Source: Rhodospirillales bacterium
Lineage (GTDB): Bacteria; Pseudomonadota; Alphaproteobacteria; Rhodospirillales; Shumkoniaceae
DNA: 64,000 bases
NCBI GenBank assembly: GCA_028281785.1
Contig: JANQJG010000073.1
Location: 27,844-91,843, forward strand
Direction of reading: 5' to 3'
The notes under the pieces were generated by a model. The model was given only the letters and a program-made list of their open reading frames with translations. It was not told the origin of the DNA and did not search any database. Positions 19,972-30,525 of the stretch are shown piece by piece. Position numbers and translations under genes: made by a program. Position 1 is the first letter of the stretch. Every line of letters begins with the position of its first letter.

Positions 19972-20308
19972 TCTGCCATCGGGATAACTTGTCCGAAACG
20001 GCGATGTTTAACAAACTTCGCCGAAGATTTTTACCAATTCTCAACTATTACATGGCAAAAAACCAGTCATCGATCGTTAAGCGTCACGATCTTCCCTGGT
20101 CGCAGGACAACGGAACCTACGTGATGCGGAATTGATCGGTGCTCCCTGTGTTACCCTCCAAGACACCCAGAAGCCCCGGCTCCGGCCGGGGTTTCTACTT
20201 TCTGTCACGTGCTGTGGGGCCGAGGTCTCCGACCGGCTCGGATCCTCGACATGTCGCGATGTCGGTGGCCGCGACGTTCGCGGCCTGCCCCACATCGCTT
20301 GGTAACAA
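19972..20308. other. Gene-free gap between convergent lpxI and gltA
   Basis: 337 bases without a supportable gene, where the + strand envelope run and the - strand gltA unit converge. It begins AT-rich, then holds the terminator-like hairpin at 20171-20200. A second perfect stem lies at 20267-20285 (GGCCGCGA, loop CGT, TCGCGGCC), 24 bases past the gltA stop and without a T tract. No remnant of lpxB could be recognised in it. Confidence 0.7.
20171..20200 (+). terminator. Terminator-like hairpin after lpxI
   Basis: AAGCCCCGG (20171-20179) pairs with CCGGGGTTT (20186-20194) across a six-base loop, with one G-T pair. CTACTT follows, a weak T-rich tail. It sits about 200 bases after lpxI and 110 bases beyond the gltA stop on the other strand, so it may serve both directions. 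Confidence 0.55.
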
Positions 20309-21646
20309 TCAACCGCGTTTCTCGATCGGGACGAAAGGACGGTCGGCCGCGCCGGTGAAAAGCTGGCGGGGGCGCCCGATTTTTTGCACGGGATCGGCGA
20401 TCATCTCGTTCCAATGGGCGATCCAGCCCACCGTCCGGGCGATCGCGAACAACGCGGTGAACATGGAGGTTGGGAAACCCATCGCCTTGTAGATGATGCC
20501 GGAATAGAAATCGACGTTGGGATAAAGCTTACGCTCCACGAAGTACTCGTCCTCCAGCGCGATCCTTTCCAGTTCCATGGCGACCTCGAGCAACGGTTCG
20601 TCCTTGATCCCCAGTTCGTTGAGCACCTCGTGGCAGGATTCCTGAACGATCTTCGCCCGTGGATCGTAATTCTTGTAGACCCGATGGCCGAAGCCGAAGA
20701 GCCGGAACGGATCGTCCTTGTCGCGGGCGCGCTTGATGAATTCCGGAATGCGGTCCTTGGTGCCGATCTCGGTCAGCATGTTGAGCACCGCCTCGTTGGC
20801 GCCGCCATGCGCCGGCCCCCATAGGGACGCGATGCCGGCGGCGATGCAGGCGAAGGGGTTGGCGTGGCTCGACCCGGCGATGCGGACGGTCGAGGTCGAC
20901 GCGTTCTGCTCATGGTCGGCATGCAAGATGAACAGCCGGTCCAGGGCCCGCGCCAGCACCGGATTGACCTTGTAGTCCTCGCACGGCGTTGCGAAGGTCA
21001 TGTGGAGAAAATTCTCGGCGTATCCCAACCCGTTCTTCGGATACATGAAGGGCTGGCCCACCGTGTACTTGTAGGCATAGGCCGCGATCGTCGGCATCTT
21101 CGCGATCAGGCGGTCCGAGGCGATCATGCGGTCGGTCTCGTCGAAGATGTCGAGATGGTCGTGGTAGAAGGCGGACAGGGCGCCGACCACGCCGCACATC
21201 ACGGCCATGGGATGCGCGTCCCGGCGGAAGCCGTTGTAGAAGGTGATGATCTGCTGGTTCAGCATCGTGTGCTGCATGATGTCCTGCTCGAACTTCTCCT
21301 TCTCCGCCGCGCTCGGCAGCTCGCCATAGAGAATCAGATAGGCGATCTCCAGGAAGTCCGATTTTTCCGCCAGTTCGTCGATCGCATAGCCGCGGTAGCG
21401 CAGAATGCCCACGTCGCCGTCGATATAGGTGATGTTGGAGGCGCAGCTTCCCGTCGACGTGTAGCCCGGGTCGAAGGTGAAATAGCCGGTCTCGGCATAG
21501 AGCTTTCGGATGTCGATGACGTCGGGGCCCGAGGTGCCCGAAAGAACGGGCAGTTGAACCTCGTTCCCCGTGCGTTTGTCGACGAGGGTTACAACTTCGC
21601 CCGTGGAATTGGGCGTGGGGATAGCGGTGGCGTGTTTCGCGTCCAT
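20309..21646 (-). CDS. gltA: Citrate synthase
   Basis: A 445-residue type II (hexameric) citrate synthase that condenses oxaloacetate with acetyl-CoA to start the TCA cycle. Active-site regions are intact: [12 protein letters not shown] with its catalytic His, [15 protein letters not shown] with the second His, and the catalytic Asp region near [13 protein letters not shown]. The N-terminal beta domain typical of the Gram-negative form is present ([17 protein letters not shown]). It lies downstream of gltX on the same strand, 94 bases away. Confidence 0.97.
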   Translation of the reverse strand: MDAKHATAIPTPNSTGEVVTLVDKRTGNEVQLPVLSGTSGPDVIDIRKLYAETGYFTFDPGYTSTGSCASNITYIDGDVGILRYRGYAIDELAEKSDFLEIAYLILYGELPSAAEKEKFEQDIMQHTMLNQQIITFYNGFRRDAHPMAVMCGVVGALSAFYHDHLDIFDETDRMIASDRLIAKMPTIAAYAYKYTVGQPFMYPKNGLGYAENFLHMTFATPCEDYKVNPVLARALDRLFILHADHEQNASTSTVRIAGSSHANPFACIAAGIASLWGPAHGGANEAVLNMLTEIGTKDRIPEFIKRARDKDDPFRLFGFGHRVYKNYDPRAKIVQESCHEVLNELGIKDEPLLEVAMELERIALEDEYFVERKLYPNVDFYSGIIYKAMGFPTSMFTALFAIARTVGWIAHWNEMIADPVQKIGRPRQLFTGAADRPFVPIEKRG

Positions 21647-21740
21647 CGTTTCCTCTCCCTAGCGATAGTGGCGTCCGGAACCGGCGCCGCGCAGACGTTG
21701 GAGTATAACGTCTTCTATGTGGTCGGCCAATTTGGGCCGG

Positions 21741-23147
21741 TCAATGATGCCGTAGGGCGTCTTCGAGGCGTCCCAGGGTCTCTTCGCGGCCAAGGATCTC
21801 CATGACCGTAAACAGCGGCGGCGAGACGTTGGAGCCGGTGAGCGCCGCGCGCAAAGGCTGAGCCAGCTTGCCGAGCTTCGCCCCCGTCTCCTCCGACAAC
21901 GTCCGCGCATAGGACTCAAGGCTGGCCGCCGACCAATTCTCGAAGGTCGTGAGATCGCGTTCGACCCGCTCAAGCCGGCGGCGCGCCTCGCCATCGAGCA
22001 GCTTCTCCGCCTTTCCGTCAAGTGGAATGGGCCGTCGGCGTGCCAGAAAAGACGAGTTTTCAGCAAGTTCCGTCAAATTCTTCGCGCGTTCTTTGAGCTC
22101 GGGCATGCCCCGGAGAATGCGCTTTTCCGCCGACTCGTGCAGCTCGCCGTCGAGCAAATCGGCGACCCTTGGCATCACGAGTTCGGTCAGGCGCCGATTG
22201 TCGGCCTGACGAATGTAGTGGCCGTTGAGATTGGTCAGTTTCGCCAGATCGAAGCGGGCGGGGGAGCGGAGAACGCCGTCGAGATCGAACCAGGCGATCG
22301 CCTGTTCGGTGCTGATGATCTCGTCGTCTCCATGGCTCCATCCCAGCCGGAGCAGATAGTTGCGCATGGCTTCGGGCAGGAAGCCCATATCGCGATAATC
22401 GCCCACGGATACCGAACCGTGTCGTTTCGATAGCTTCTTGCCATCGGCGCCGTGCATGAGTGGCATATGGGCGAAGTGCGGGGGCTCCCAGCCGAGCGCA
22501 TAGTAGAGTTGGGTTTGGCGAAAGGCGTTGGTCAGGTGATCGTCGCCGCGGATGACATGGGTGATGCCCATGTCGTGGTCGTCGACGACGACAGCCAGCA
22601 TGTAGGTGGGCGTGCCGTCTGCCCGCAAGAGCACCATGTCGTCGAGTTGAGCGTTGGCGACCCGGACCGTCCCCTGGATCAGATCGTCGATGACGGTTTC
22701 GCCGTCCTGTGGCGCCTTTAGGCGGATGGCCGGGGCGGCGCCTGGCGGCGCATCGGACGGGTCGCGATCGCGCCAGCGCCCGTCATAACGAATCGGGCGG
22801 CCTTCGGCCTTTGCCCGCTGCCTCATTTCGGCGAGTTCCTCGGGCGTGCAGTAGCAGGGATAGGCCCTTCCCCGGTCGATAAGAGCATGCGCGATCTCGG
22901 CGTGATGCGAGGCACGCGCGAACTGAGACACCGCTTCGCCATCCCAATCGAGTTCGAGCCAGCGGAGCCCGTCGAGAACGGCTTCCAAGGCCTCGGGCGT
23001 GGAGCGCGCGCGGTCCGTGTCCTCGATTCTGAGCAGGAATTGGCCACCGTGGTGGCGGGCGAAAAGCCAGTTGAACAGCGCCGTATGGGCGCTGCCCAGA
23101 TGCAGGAATCCGGTCGGTGAAGGGGCAAAGCGGGTAACGACCGTCAT
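21741..23147 (-). CDS. gltX: Glutamyl-tRNA synthetase
   Basis: A 468-residue class I synthetase. The HIGH-type motif appears as [20 protein letters not shown] and the KMSKS-type motif as KKLSKRHGS. Length fits GluRS, not the short GluQ-RS. Many alphaproteobacteria have two GltX paralogues, one also charging tRNA-Gln for later amidation; which one this is cannot be told from sequence alone. It is divergent from comEC, with 71 bases between starts. Confidence 0.95.
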   Translation of the reverse strand: MTVVTRFAPSPTGFLHLGSAHTALFNWLFARHHGGQFLLRIEDTDRARSTPEALEAVLDGLRWLELDWDGEAVSQFARASHHAEIAHALIDRGRAYPCYCTPEELAEMRQRAKAEGRPIRYDGRWRDRDPSDAPPGAAPAIRLKAPQDGETVIDDLIQGTVRVANAQLDDMVLLRADGTPTYMLAVVVDDHDMGITHVIRGDDHLTNAFRQTQLYYALGWEPPHFAHMPLMHGADGKKLSKRHGSVSVGDYRDMGFLPEAMRNYLLRLGWSHGDDEIISTEQAIAWFDLDGVLRSPARFDLAKLTNLNGHYIRQADNRRLTELVMPRVADLLDGELHESAEKRILRGMPELKERAKNLTELAENSSFLARRRPIPLDGKAEKLLDGEARRRLERVERDLTTFENWSAASLESYARTLSEETGAKLGKLAQPLRAALTGSNVSPPLFTVMEILGREETLGRLEDALRHH

Positions 23148-23218
23148 ATCGGGTTCTGATACATTGCGAGCGTGAATGGGAGGCGAGGTTTAGCACAATC
23201 CACACCCGTGTACAGCAG

Positions 23219-25426
23219 ATGCGTGGGCGCATGAGCGTGCTTATCCGGCGCTCCATGGTGAACCTTTGGCGCTTGACCGGGTTGTGGGTGGGCGCCGGGT
23301 TCCGCCTTATCCCAGGCCAGCTCGCCGAGGAACGGTCGCGCTGGGTACTTTGGCTTCCGGTCGGTTTGGGGGCGGGGATAGGAGTCTACTTTGCCTTGAC
23401 CGTGGAACCGCCGGCCTGGAGCGGAGGGCTGGCCGCGGCGGTTTTCCTGGGGGCGGCGCTTGCCCTGCGGCGCCAGCCGCGATTCTCGATTCCGTTATTG
23501 GCATTCGGGGTGATCGCTTCGGGATTCGCGCTGGCCCAAATGAGGGGAGCGGCGGTCGCGTCGCCCGCTTTGCGCGCTCCTCTGGGGCCTGTCACGGTGA
23601 TCGGCAGAACCGCCGTGGTGGAGCCCTTGCCCAGCGCGCTACGCCTGACGCTCGAAGATGCGGAGGTGGCGGGGCTGGCGGCGGACCGCACGCCTCATCG
23701 CATACGTCTTCGTCTGAGTGGACGCCAGCCACACATCCTTCCCGGTGATTGGATCCAGGTCCGCGCGATGCTGCGACCACCGCCGCCGCCCTCGGCTCCG
23801 GGCGCCTTCGATTTTCAACGCCGGGCCTACTTTCAGCGGCTGGGAGCGGTCGGCTTCGCCTTCGGGCAGGCGCGCCTCGTCACGGCTGAAGGGGGCGGCG
23901 CGTCAGGGAGCTTCCGCAACCGCGTGGAGGCTGTTCGGCACGATCTGGGGAATCGCATCCAGCGCGCGTTGCCCGGCGAGACGGGCGCTGTGGCGCGGGC
24001 ATTGATGACGGGGGAGCGCGGCGCCATCCCGCCCCCGATGCTCGCCGCCCTGCGGGATTCCGGCCTTGCCCATCTCCTGGCGATTTCCGGCCTCCATATC
24101 GGCTTGGTCGCCGGGTTTCTTTTCGTCGGGATTCGAGGCCTTCTGGCGCTGGTTCCGCCGTTGGCGCTCAGATATCCGGTCAAGAAGTGGGCGGCGGTGG
24201 CGGCTCTGCTCGGCGCCTTCGCCTATGCCTTGATCGCGGGCGCGACCGTTCCGACACAACGCGCTTTCCTGATGATCGGACTGGTGCTCGTCGCCGTGCT
24301 GCTCGATCGCCGCGGTATCAGCATGCGGACGGTGGCCTGGGCGGCAACCGTGATTCTCGTCTTTCGGCCGGAGAGCCTGCTCGGCGCGAGCTTTCAACTC
24401 TCCTTCGCTGCGGTCACGGCCCTGATCGCGAGCTATGAGGCGCTCCGGGCCCGACGCCGACCGGACCCGCAGGGACCTTGGGGCCTTGCGCGGCGAGTCG
24501 GACTTTACCTGGGAGGCGTCGCGTCGACCACGGTGATCGCCGGCATGGCGACCGGTCCGTTCGCGATCTACCATTTCAATCGCCTTGCCGCATACGGGCT
24601 GGCCGCGAATCTCGGCGCGGTTCCGTTGACGGCGCTGTGGATCATGCCCTGGGCGGTCATCGCTTTCTTGCTGATGCCCTTCGGTTTCGAGCGCCTCGCC
24701 CTGGTGCCCATGGCTTGGGGGATCGAAGCCGTCCTTGCGATCGCCGGGGCGGTGGCCTCTTGGCCGGGCGCAGTAAGTCTTCTGCCGGCCATGCCGACGT
24801 TCGGGTTTCTGGCCATCGTGGCCGGCGGGCTTTGGCTCTGCCTGTGGCAGCGGCGTTGGCGGCTAGGCGGGCTCGCGGGCCTCGCGCTCGGCTTCGCGAC
24901 CCTGGCCCTGGTCCGTCCTCCCGATATACTCGTCGATGGCCAGGGGCGGCTGCTGGCCTTGCGCGCGCCGGACGGATCGCTGGCCGTCTCCAGCCTTCGC
25001 GTCGGGCGCTTCGATCGCGAGACATGGCTGCGCCGATCCGGGCAGGAGGCGGCGGCTACGGCGTGGCCGGCCTCGGGCCTCGGCCTCGACGGGAGGTTGT
25101 CCTGCGATCCCCTGGCCTGCATCTACCGCTCGAACGATCGGATGATCGCCCTGGTCCGACGCGCGGAGGCGTTGCCGGAGGATTGCCGGCGCGCGGACAT
25201 CGTTGTCAGCGTGGTGCCCGTTCGGCGCGCCTGTCCATCGGCCGATGTCGTGATCGATCGTTTCGACCTGTGGCGGAACGGCGGTCACGCCATTTGGCTT
25301 AAGGATGGTGCCGTCCGTGTCCAAAGCGTCCACGGCCGGCGGGGAGATCGGCCATGGGTTCTTCGTCCCGAAGGAGCGGGTGATCGGCCGTCTTCATCCC
25401 TCCGCCGGAAGGGACTCGAAGACTGA
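23219..25426 (+). CDS. comEC: ComEC/Rec2-type DNA-uptake membrane channel
   Basis: A 735-residue polytopic inner-membrane protein of the DNA-uptake family. It has N-terminal helices, an OB-like periplasmic domain (about 100-220), and the competence domain beginning with LAHLLAISGLHIGLVAG (near residue 280), followed by many hydrophobic helices. The C-terminal part after the last helices is short and shows no HxHxDH motif, so the metallo-beta-lactamase active site is not intact. An ATG at 23231 is an alternative start. It lies between gltX and lexA, as in related genomes. Natural competence is not implied by this gene alone. Confidence 0.9.
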   Translation: MRGRMSVLIRRSMVNLWRLTGLWVGAGFRLIPGQLAEERSRWVLWLPVGLGAGIGVYFALTVEPPAWSGGLAAAVFLGAALALRRQPRFSIPLLAFGVIASGFALAQMRGAAVASPALRAPLGPVTVIGRTAVVEPLPSALRLTLEDAEVAGLAADRTPHRIRLRLSGRQPHILPGDWIQVRAMLRPPPPPSAPGAFDFQRRAYFQRLGAVGFAFGQARLVTAEGGGASGSFRNRVEAVRHDLGNRIQRALPGETGAVARALMTGERGAIPPPMLAALRDSGLAHLLAISGLHIGLVAGFLFVGIRGLLALVPPLALRYPVKKWAAVAALLGAFAYALIAGATVPTQRAFLMIGLVLVAVLLDRRGISMRTVAWAATVILVFRPESLLGASFQLSFAAVTALIASYEALRARRRPDPQGPWGLARRVGLYLGGVASTTVIAGMATGPFAIYHFNRLAAYGLAANLGAVPLTALWIMPWAVIAFLLMPFGFERLALVPMAWGIEAVLAIAGAVASWPGAVSLLPAMPTFGFLAIVAGGLWLCLWQRRWRLGGLAGLALGFATLALVRPPDILVDGQGRLLALRAPDGSLAVSSLRVGRFDRETWLRRSGQEAAATAWPASGLGLDGRLSCDPLACIYRSNDRMIALVRRAEALPEDCRRADIVVSVVPVRRACPSADVVIDRFDLWRNGGHAIWLKDGAVRVQSVHGRRGDRPWVLRPEGAGDRPSSSLRRKGLED

Positions 25427-25439
25427 GGAGCCGGTCGTC

Positions 25440-26141
25440 TCAATACTTGCGGAACAGCGCGACCAGCTTGCCCTGGACCTTGACTTGGTCGGGGCCGAAA
25501 ATGCGGGTCTCGTAGTTCTTGTTGGCTGGCTCGAGAGCGACGGAGGCGCCCCGCCGGCGAAGACGCTTGAGTGTAACCTCGCTGTTGTCGACCAGGGCGA
25601 CGACGATCGCGCCGTTCTCCGCGCTGTCGCATCGCTGAACGACCACCGTGTCCCCGTCCTGGATACCCGCTTCGACCATTGAATCGCCGTCGACCTTGAG
25701 CGCGTAGTGGTCGCCTCCGCCCAGGAGGCTGGCCGGCACCTCGACCATGTTGGACGGGTCGCGCAGGGCTTCGATCGGCGTGCCGGCGGCGATCATGCCG
25801 AACAAGGGAAGCTCGACGGCCTCCCCGGAAATCGACGGCTGCGCGGCGGCCGGTTTGAAGTCGGCCTGAATGACATTGTCGGCCAACCGTGGACGTCGCC
25901 CGGGACGGACGGGTTGGTTGCGGATGTTCTCCGGCAGCTTCAGCACCTCCAGCGCTCTCGCCCGGTGGGGTAGATGCCGGATAAAACCGCGCTCCTCCAG
26001 GCCCGTGATCAGGCGATGAATACCCGACTTCGAGCGAAGTCCGAGGGCATCTTTCATTTCATCGAAGGACGGCGAGAGTCCGTTCTTTTTCAGATAGTCA
26101 TCGATGAATACGAGAAGCTCGTATTGTTTCTTCGTCAGCAT
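25440..26141 (-). CDS. lexA: SOS repressor LexA
   Basis: A 233-residue autocleavable repressor of the DNA-damage response. The N-terminal winged helix has [20 protein letters not shown]. The cleavage site is Ala119-Gly120 in GMIAAGTP. The catalytic pair is Ser154 (DGDSM) and Lys192 (VTLKRL). The linker is about 20 residues longer than in E. coli, as in other alphaproteobacteria. It has its own promoter with an SOS box (see 26279-26307) and a 5' leader of roughly 130 bases. The stop faces the comEC stop with 13 bases between. Confidence 0.97.
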   Translation of the reverse strand: MLTKKQYELLVFIDDYLKKNGLSPSFDEMKDALGLRSKSGIHRLITGLEERGFIRHLPHRARALEVLKLPENIRNQPVRPGRRPRLADNVIQADFKPAAAQPSISGEAVELPLFGMIAAGTPIEALRDPSNMVEVPASLLGGGDHYALKVDGDSMVEAGIQDGDTVVVQRCDSAENGAIVVALVDNSEVTLKRLRRRGASVALEPANKNYETRIFGPDQVKVQGKLVALFRKY

Positions 26142-26253
26142 TCACCTACTCCCCATTTGTCAATGGCCGCCGTATCCAAGGATGCTGAGCCCTTTCCACC
26201 GGATCCGACCGCCAAACCTGCTCCTACCCGGGGTGCCTGTGCTACAAAATATA

Positions 26254-26268
26254 GAACAAAAGAAAAAC
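26254..26268 (-). promoter_or_regulatory. Possible second, imperfect SOS box
   Basis: On the + strand the bases read GAAC-N7-AAAC, one mismatch from the alphaproteobacterial LexA site GAAC-N7-GAAC. It lies ten bases on the lexA side of the perfect box, just past the expected transcription start. The spacing could allow cooperative binding. The region is A-rich, which raises the chance of a fortuitous match. Confidence 0.35.
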
Positions 26269-26278
26269 ATTTATACAT

Positions 26279-26307
26279 GTTCTAGTTTGGTTCTCATGCC
26301 CCGTCAA
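26279..26307 (-). promoter_or_regulatory. lexA promoter with LexA operator overlapping the -10
   Basis: Read on the - strand: -35 TTGACG (26302-26307), a 17-base spacer, and -10 TAGAAC (26279-26284). The SOS box GTTC-N7-GTTC (+ strand 26279-26293, first GTTC at 26279-26282 and second at 26290-26293) covers the -10 and half the spacer. This is the direct-repeat LexA site known from alphaproteobacteria. Binding there would block polymerase, so lexA should be autorepressed and induced by DNA damage. Confidence 0.82.
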
Positions 26308-26347
26308 GCCAATTCTTTCAAGGGCCACTCACGAAACCGGCCATCCT

Positions 26348-27574
26348 CTAAAGCGACAACAATCCCGAATCCAACCGAAGGATCTCCACCCATTGCCCCG
26401 CCTTGGCGGGCGCGGCTTTCGGCGGGCGGACGACCAAGCAGTCGGCTTCCGCCAACTTGGCCATCATGGCGCTGTCCTGTTGCTCGAAGGGCGTCGCCAC
26501 CGGTTCGCCCGAGGCGTCGGTCCTGAGCGTTGCCCGCAGGTAGTCCTGCCGGTGGTCGTTTGCGCCGAGGTCGCGGCCGAGCCGCGCCGTCTGCGCGCGA
26601 TCCGTCGAGCCCGGAACTCCCAGCATCTTCCCGATCACCGGCTTGACGAAAATCAGGGCGGTAACCCCGGCCGAAACCGGGTTGCCTGGCAGGCCGAGCA
26701 CCGGCACCGACGCGAGGTGGCCAAAGATCATGGGCTTCCCCGGCCGCATGGCGACGCGATAGAATTGGAGCGCGAAGCCCTCCTCGGCGAGGACCTTGCG
26801 CACGAGGTCATGGTCGCCGACCGAGGCGCCGCCAATGGTGATCAGGAGGTCGACCCCACGCGAGCCCGCGACCATGCGGCGCAACGACTCCTCGTTGTCG
26901 CGGGCGACGCCCAGATTGATGGCCTCGCCGCCGAAAGCCTGGACATAGGCGGCCACGGCGATGCTGTTGGAGCTGACGATCTGGGACGCCGTCATGGGTT
27001 CGCCCGGCAGCACCAGCTCGTCGCCGGTCGCGAGGATGGCCACGCGGGGACGGCGCCGGACGGCGAGCCAGGGCAGGTTCATGGCGGCCGCCAGGCCGAG
27101 GTCGCGACCGGTGAGCACGCGACCGGCCGTCAACAATACGTCCCCTTTTCGGAAATCCAGCCCCGTGGGCCGGATCCATCGGCCGGGTGTCGCGGCCTCG
27201 CGCATGGTGACTTGGTCGCCGGCGACCTCCGTATCCTCCTGGATGACGATCGCGTCGGCGCCCTCGGGCAGCGGCGCGCCGGTGAAGATGCGCACGCACT
27301 CTCCGGCCCCGAGCACGTCGGCATAGCCCCCGCCCGCGGCCGACTCGCCGACCCGCGTGAGGGTGACGGGTGCCTCGGCGACATCGGCGGCGCGCACGGC
27401 ATAGCCGTCCATGGCCGACACCGCGGCTGGCGGGTTATTGATCCGCGCCGCCACGTCCTCGGCGAGCACCCGCCCCAGCGCCTCCGGCAGGCTCACCCGC
27501 TCCGGCGCCAGGGGCTCGAAGCCGGCGGTGACGGCGGCAACGGCCTCGGCGACCGAAATCATCTCACGGACCAT
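26348..27574 (-). CDS. moeA: Molybdopterin molybdenumtransferase MoeA
   Basis: A 408-residue enzyme that inserts molybdate into adenylylated molybdopterin. The order of domains fits: N-terminal VSAMDGYAVRA, the MoCF core with ILATGDELV, IVSSNS, TIGGASVGDHD and LPGNPVSAGV, then a C-terminal beta barrel. The start is six bases from the moaC stop, so the two are one unit. It ends 206 bases before the lexA start. Confidence 0.96.
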   Translation of the reverse strand: MVREMISVAEAVAAVTAGFEPLAPERVSLPEALGRVLAEDVAARINNPPAAVSAMDGYAVRAADVAEAPVTLTRVGESAAGGGYADVLGAGECVRIFTGAPLPEGADAIVIQEDTEVAGDQVTMREAATPGRWIRPTGLDFRKGDVLLTAGRVLTGRDLGLAAAMNLPWLAVRRRPRVAILATGDELVLPGEPMTASQIVSSNSIAVAAYVQAFGGEAINLGVARDNEESLRRMVAGSRGVDLLITIGGASVGDHDLVRKVLAEEGFALQFYRVAMRPGKPMIFGHLASVPVLGLPGNPVSAGVTALIFVKPVIGKMLGVPGSTDRAQTARLGRDLGANDHRQDYLRATLRTDASGEPVATPFEQQDSAMMAKLAEADCLVVRPPKAAPAKAGQWVEILRLDSGLLSL

Positions 27575-27580
27575 TCCCGG

Positions 27581-28057
27581 TTACTCCGCTTCGAACGAGC
27601 CGGATTTGCCGCCGGCCTTGTGGACCAGGCGGATATCGGTGATGCGCATGCCGCGATCGACCGCCTTGCACATGTCATAGACGGTCAGGGCCGCGACGGT
27701 GACCGCCGTCATCGCCTCCATCTCGACGCCGGTACGCGCCTCGATCCGGCAGGTGGCCGTGATGTCGACGGCTTTGCGATCGGGGTCGCAAGCGAGCGTG
27801 ACCTCCACCGAGTCCAGGGCCAGCGGATGGCAGAGCGGGATCAGATCGGGCGTGCGCTTGGCTCCCATGATCCCCGCGAGCTGCGCGATGCTCAGCACGT
27901 CGCCCTTGGCGAACCCTCGGCTCTGGATGAGGTCGAGGGTCTCCGCCCGCATCAGGACCGAGCCCTTGGCCGTCGCCGTCCTCGCGGTCACGTCCTTTGT
28001 CGAGACGTCCACCATGCGGGCGTTGCCCTTGTCGTCGAGATGGGTGAGCCCGGCCAT
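27581..28057 (-). CDS. moaC: Cyclic pyranopterin monophosphate synthase MoaC
   Basis: A 158-residue enzyme that, with MoaA, makes cyclic pyranopterin monophosphate, the first molybdenum-cofactor intermediate. Family motifs are MVDVSTKDVTARTA at the N-terminus, PLCHPLALDSV in the middle, and GVEMEAMTAVTVAALTVYDM containing the active-site Glu and Asp. A complete length. It lies eight bases after trpC on the same strand, the usual alphaproteobacterial junction between tryptophan and molybdenum-cofactor genes. Confidence 0.97.
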   Translation of the reverse strand: MAGLTHLDDKGNARMVDVSTKDVTARTATAKGSVLMRAETLDLIQSRGFAKGDVLSIAQLAGIMGAKRTPDLIPLCHPLALDSVEVTLACDPDRKAVDITATCRIEARTGVEMEAMTAVTVAALTVYDMCKAVDRGMRITDIRLVHKAGGKSGSFEAE

Positions 28058-28065
28058 CTGTTCTC

Positions 28066-28875
28066 CTAATCGGCGTCGGACGAGGCGCCGGCTAACAGCG
28101 CCCGCGTCGCCCTCTCGACATCGGCCTCGCGCATCAGGGACTCCCCGATGAGGAAGCAGCGGGCGCCCGCGCGCGCCATGCGGGCGAGATCCGCTGGCCC
28201 GTGCAAACCGCTTTCGCTGACCAGAAGGCGGTCGCTTGGGACCTCGACGGCAAGTGCCTCGGTCACGGCGAGGTCGATCTCCAAGGTCTTGAGGTTGCGG
28301 TTGTTGATCCCCAGCAGGCGGGCGTTCAGACGCACCGCCCGCTCCAGCTCGGCGGCGTCATGGACCTCGACCAGCACGTCCATGCCGTATTCCTCGGCCG
28401 CGGCCTCCAGCTCCTGGGCCTGCCCGTCGTCGAGGGCGGCCACGATCAGCAGGACGCAGTCTGCGCCGAGTCCGCGAGCTTCGACGATCTGATAGGGGTC
28501 GAGCAGGAAGTCCTTGCGTAGCACGGGCAGTTGCGTGGCTTCCCGTGCCGCCGTCAGATATCCGTCCTCGCCCTGGAAATAGGGCCTGTCGGTCAGAACC
28601 GACAGGCAGGTCGCGCCGCCCGCCTCATAGGCCCTGGCCAGGGCAGGGGGGGCGAAATCCTCCCGGATCAGGCCCTTGGACGGCGAGGCCTTCTTGATCT
28701 CGGTGATAAGGCCGTAACCGCCTTCCCGCACCCGCGTGGCCAGGCTGTCGGCGAATTTTCGGGGGGAGGGTGCGGCCCGGGCGGCCGTCACGACCTCGCC
28801 CATCGGCCGGCGGGCTCGACATTCGGAGATGTGCCGACGCTTGTCGGCACAGATTCGGGCGAGGGTATCGCTCAT
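28066..28875 (-). CDS. trpC: Indole-3-glycerol phosphate synthase
   Basis: A 269-residue TIM-barrel enzyme of tryptophan synthesis that closes the indole ring. Seen are [37 protein letters not shown], and near the end the phosphate site of [14 protein letters not shown]. The start ATG is in a four-base ATGA overlap with the trpD stop. The N-terminus [16 protein letters not shown] fits the family; further upstream the frame is only a shadow of trpD. Confidence 0.96.
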   Translation of the reverse strand: MSDTLARICADKRRHISECRARRPMGEVVTAARAAPSPRKFADSLATRVREGGYGLITEIKKASPSKGLIREDFAPPALARAYEAGGATCLSVLTDRPYFQGEDGYLTAAREATQLPVLRKDFLLDPYQIVEARGLGADCVLLIVAALDDGQAQELEAAAEEYGMDVLVEVHDAAELERAVRLNARLLGINNRNLKTLEIDLAVTEALAVEVPSDRLLVSESGLHGPADLARMARAGARCFLIGESLMREADVERATRALLAGASSDAD

Positions 28876-29921
28876 TCTTTGGCGTCGGCCGGACTGTTCG
28901 GGTTGGTGATCTCGACAAGGCGCCCGAGGGCCGAGCGCGCACGCCCGGAATCCAGGCTCTCGGCGGCGAGAGCAACTCCATCTTTCAGCGTTGCGACTTT
29001 GTCGGCCACGATGAGGGCGCCGGCGGCGTTGTACAGAACCACATCGCGGATCGGCCCCGCCGCGCCGTCGAGCAGTGATCGCATGACCGCGGCGTTGGCG
29101 GCGGCGTCGCCACCCTTGAGGTCGTCCGGCCGGGCCCGCGGCAGGCCGGCCTCCTCCGGCGACAGCTGGAAGGTCTCGACCCTGCCATCCTTGAACTCGG
29201 CGACGTGCGACGGTCCGGTCGTCGTCAGTTCGTCGAGACCGTCGGATCCGTGCACGACCCAGGCCCGCTCGCAGCCGAGATGGCCGAGCGTTTCCGCCAT
29301 CGGCGCGATCCACTGCGCGGCGAAGGCGCCCGTGAACTGGCGCCGCACCCCGGCCGGATTGCTGAGCGGTCCGAGCAGATTGAAGATCGTGCGCACGCCG
29401 AGCTCGCCCCGGGGGCCGGCGACGTGGCGCATCGCGCTGTGGTGGCGTGGCGCCATCATGAAGCCGACCCCGGCCTCGGTAATCGCCGTCTCGATCAGGG
29501 ACATCTCGGCGTCGATATCGACGCCCAGGGCGACGAGGACATCGGCCGCGCCGGATTTGGAGGAGATGGCGCGGTTGCCGTGCTTGGCGACGGGCACGCC
29601 GGCGCCCGCCACGACCAGCGCGGCGGCCGTCGAGATGTTGAATGTCCCCGACGCGTCGCCGCCTGTGCCGACGATATCAATAGCATGGGCCGGGGCTTGG
29701 ACCGGCAAGGCCTTCGCCCGCATCGTGCGGACGGCGCCCGTGATCTCGGGCACGGTCTCGCCGCGCACCCTGAGCGCCATCAGGAAGGCTCCGATCTGGG
29801 CCGGGGTGGCGTCGCCCGACATGATGATATCGAACGCCCGCTCGGCCTCGACCAGGGTCAAAGCCTTGCCGTCGGAGACCTTGGCCAGCAGGGCCTTCAT
29901 GTCGGCGAGGTCATGGGTCAT
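28872..29921 (-). CDS. trpD: Anthranilate phosphoribosyltransferase
   Basis: A 349-residue enzyme that transfers phosphoribose from PRPP to anthranilate. The PRPP-binding segment is [34 protein letters not shown] and the GPLSNPAG segment follow. The start ATG overlaps the trpG stop (ATGA) and the stop overlaps the trpC start in the same way, so trpG-trpD-trpC are translationally coupled. Confidence 0.97.
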   Translation of the reverse strand: MTHDLADMKALLAKVSDGKALTLVEAERAFDIIMSGDATPAQIGAFLMALRVRGETVPEITGAVRTMRAKALPVQAPAHAIDIVGTGGDASGTFNISTAAALVVAGAGVPVAKHGNRAISSKSGAADVLVALGVDIDAEMSLIETAITEAGVGFMMAPRHHSAMRHVAGPRGELGVRTIFNLLGPLSNPAGVRRQFTGAFAAQWIAPMAETLGHLGCERAWVVHGSDGLDELTTTGPSHVAEFKDGRVETFQLSPEEAGLPRARPDDLKGGDAAANAAVMRSLLDGAAGPIRDVVLYNAAGALIVADKVATLKDGVALAAESLDSGRARSALGRLVEITNPNSPADAKE

Positions 29922-30505
29922 GCAGCGGCCTTTCGAGACCGCGCGAGGTCGATGAAGTTGCGCAGGATCTGGTGGCCATGCTCCGAGGCGATGCTCTCTG
30001 GGTGGAACTGCACGCCATAGAGCGGCCATTCCGCGTGTTCAAGCCCCTGGATCACGCCGTCCTCGCTCTCGGCGGTGACCGTTAGCGAGGAGGGCAGCCC
30101 CTCGCGCTCCACCATCAGGGAATGATAGCGCGTCGCCGTGAACGGGCTGGGGACGCCGGTGAAGAGGCTGCGGCCGTCGTGGCGGATCTGGCTCAGCTTG
30201 CCATGCATCGGTTTCGGCGCGCGGATGACCCGGCCGCCGAAGGCCTGTCCCAGGCATTGATGGCCCAGGCAGACGCCGAGGATCGGTACCCGCCCGGCGG
30301 CCCGGCCGATCAGGTCGAGACAAATGCCGGCACTGTCCGGATCGCAGGGCCCCGGCGAGATGACGATCGCCTCGGGCGCGAGATCGAGCACCTCGTCCAC
30401 GTCGACGGCATCGTTTCGCCGCACCTCGACTGCGATCCCGAGTTCCCCGAGATAGTGCAGCAGGTTGTAGGTGAAGCTGTCGTAGTTGTCGATTAGAAGA
30501 AACAT
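29918..30505 (-). CDS. trpG: Anthranilate synthase glutamine amidotransferase subunit
   Basis: A 195-residue class I glutaminase that supplies ammonia to TrpE. It starts [20 protein letters not shown]. The nucleophile Cys is in [15 protein letters not shown], and the His/Glu pair is in [10 protein letters not shown] near the end. The start has only a weak Shine-Dalgarno. In related genomes trpE lies directly upstream; here a 7.5-kb block intervenes and trpE is at 38067-39575. PabA-type dual use (folate) is possible. Confidence 0.95.
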   Translation of the reverse strand: MFLLIDNYDSFTYNLLHYLGELGIAVEVRRNDAVDVDEVLDLAPEAIVISPGPCDPDSAGICLDLIGRAAGRVPILGVCLGHQCLGQAFGGRVIRAPKPMHGKLSQIRHDGRSLFTGVPSPFTATRYHSLMVEREGLPSSLTVTAESEDGVIQGLEHAEWPLYGVQFHPESIASEHGHQILRNFIDLARSRKAAA

Positions 30506-30525
30506 TATCAATATCTTATGGGATG

